Below, one piece after another: positions 4,459 to 5,601 of a stretch of 5,601 bases of DNA. The first letter of the stretch is position 1. Each line of letters starts with the position of its first letter. The notes beneath the pieces were generated by a model. The model was given only the letters and a program-made list of their open reading frames with translations, was not told the DNA's origin and did not search any database. The stretch is taken from assembly GCA_023250585.1 (NCBI GenBank), contig JAHFAK010000127.1, positions 1 to 5,601 of the forward strand, written 5' to 3'. The stretch comes from Deltaproteobacteria bacterium. Its GTDB lineage: Bacteria; Bdellovibrionota_F; JAHFAK01. A program made the position numbers and the translations under genes.

Positions 4459-5589
4459 TTACACTAATTCCATTAATAAATCAGTAGCATTTTGCAATAG
4501 AATACCATGTGAAGATTCTTTATCTTTAATATTTTTTTTAGTTACTTGAACTGCTTTGATAGTACTAAAATATTTATCTTTATAATATATGAGATTTTTT
4601 GAAAATTCTTCCTGGGAAAGTTTTGCTTCCACAAGCAATATCGGCAATCTATTTTTAATAAGAACAAAATCGATTTCTCTTTGCTCCTTATCTCTAATAA
4701 AATTAAGTTCATATCTATCGCCTTCTGTGTCTTCCTTAAAATGAGCATACTTTAATAAATGACATGCAATAAGATTTTCAAAACGAATTCCAGGATCATC
4801 AATTTCAGCTATATCAAAAAAATATATTTTATATTCTTTTTTAATTGCACGACTTAAACTCTTTGAATAAGGTCTTACTTTAAAAACTACATACATTCTT
4901 TCGAGAATATCAATCCAGGATTCTATGGTGTGAGGAGAAACGTGCAAATCTTCTGCAAGAGATCGTATTGATAATGTAGACCCAACTCTTTCTTTTAGTA
5001 AAAAAACTAACAACTCTAAAGCAGAAATATTCCTAATACTTTCAAGAGTAACAACGTCATCTCTTAAAATACGATCCATCTTATCTTTTCGCCATCTTTT
5101 TGATTCGATTTCGCTTCCTGACATTAAAGGTTCAGGAAATCCACCAAAATTATAAATACTATTTAATGCTTCAAAAGGCGAAGCAACACTATGTGATAAT
5201 TCTTTTACACTTATAGGATGCAACCGATAATGATAGTATCGTCCCATCATCGAATCACCATGTTTTCGAAATATATCTAACCGTGCACTTCCCGTTACTA
5301 AAACAGAAGGTTTATTTCCTTCTGTATCATAGACACCTTTAAGCCAATTCTTCCAACGATGAAATTTATGTAATTCATCAAAAACAACTAATTTTTCATT
5401 CTTTAACCATTCTCTTTTTAAAATAATTTTTTTATGATTATCATCATCCCAATTTAAATAATTTTTACAATTGAATGTATCTAAAATATGTCTCGCAATG
5501 GTTGTTTTTCCTACTTGTCTTGGCCCAGCCAAAAAAACCATTTTTTTTTCTAAATCTTTTATTATATAATCTTCTAGATATCTTTTCAT
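4459..5589 (-). CDS. AAA_14/DUF4143 ATPase with PD-(D/E)XK-like C-terminus
   Basis: 376 residues. The N-terminal P-loop ATPase has Walker A GPRQVGKTT (22-30), Walker B LVVFDELHK (67-75, D71-E72) and a sensor-like VLVTGSARLD (96-105), followed by GRYYHYRLHPIS (116-127). Further on are the family's FGGFPEPL (148-155), a winged-helix-like segment (about 205-241, SIRSLAEDLHVSPHTIESWI), and a C-terminal nuclease-like fold with E305-x-D307 and E321-A-K323 (REIDFVLIK...LLVEAK) that has the PD-(D/E)XK spacing. These cytoplasmic proteins are widespread and multicopy in bacteria and archaea, often in variable regions; no general function is established, and roles in mobile or defence loci are suspected. 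ATG 5589 is the natural start, as Walker A lies at the usual distance; only a weak AGTAAGA precedes it and the promoter lies outside the window. The frame is intact, so it appears functional. Confidence 0.9.
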   Translation of the reverse strand: MKRYLEDYIIKDLEKKMVFLAGPRQVGKTTIARHILDTFNCKNYLNWDDDNHKKIILKREWLKNEKLVVFDELHKFHRWKNWLKGVYDTEGNKPSVLVTGSARLDIFRKHGDSMMGRYYHYRLHPISVKELSHSVASPFEALNSIYNFGGFPEPLMSGSEIESKRWRKDKMDRILRDDVVTLESIRNISALELLVFLLKERVGSTLSIRSLAEDLHVSPHTIESWIDILERMYVVFKVRPYSKSLSRAIKKEYKIYFFDIAEIDDPGIRFENLIACHLLKYAHFKEDTEGDRYELNFIRDKEQREIDFVLIKNRLPILLVEAKLSQEEFSKNLIYYKDKYFSTIKAVQVTKKNIKDKESSHGILLQNATDLLMELV

Positions 5590-5601
5590 TCTTACTATTA
5601 T

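Noticed and set aside
4542-4748. Minus-strand open frame inside the ATPase gene
   Set aside because: It is an out-of-frame shadow rich in Lys and Ile, as expected from AT-rich DNA; the main frame is intact across it.

Overview
This is a 5.6 kb, strongly AT-rich bacterial window with seven complete protein genes, one gene cut at the left edge (tag), and one more that starts 12 bases inside the right edge. Genes are tightly packed on both strands. The only long non-coding stretch (about 140-558) holds two palindromic repeats. Such dispersed palindromes (termini of the TGTCATTGCGA type; a GGATCCCGCGG hairpin) together with low GC recall small-genome or host-associated Gram-negatives such as Rickettsiales, Legionellales or Dependentiae. 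This placement is inference and is not secure.

Layout. 1-139: 3' end of tag, a DNA-3-methyladenine glycosylase I. 155-414: nested inverted repeats with a 126-bp palindromic core at 204-329. 444-472: a GC-rich hairpin that may also act as a terminator. 527-554: a perfect 28-bp palindrome overlapping a good sigma-70-like promoter that fires almost exactly at the ATG of the next gene. 559-1580: a two-gene operon (winged-helix DNA-binding protein, then an AbiEii-like nucleotidyltransferase, overlapping by ATGA) that looks like a compact AbiE-type toxin-antitoxin or phage-defence module. 1577-2206 (-): pgeF/yfiH, a laccase-domain protein. 2242-2556 (+): a DUF4286 protein. 2545-3231 (-): a DUF554 membrane protein. 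3314-4302 (+): azlC and azlD, a branched-chain amino acid exporter. 4303-4458: AT-rich spacer with no convincing gene. 4459-5589 (-): an AAA_14/DUF4143 ATPase with a PD-(D/E)XK-like C-terminus.

How they fit together. Most genes are unrelated housekeeping or accessory functions packed in alternating orientation, twice with tail-to-tail overlaps (1577-1580 and 2545-2556). Two cotranscribed units are clear from start/stop overlaps: the wHTH-nucleotidyltransferase pair and azlCD. The most interesting part is the wHTH-nucleotidyltransferase cassette with its symmetric operator and apparently leaderless first gene, inserted beside repeat-rich DNA just after tag.
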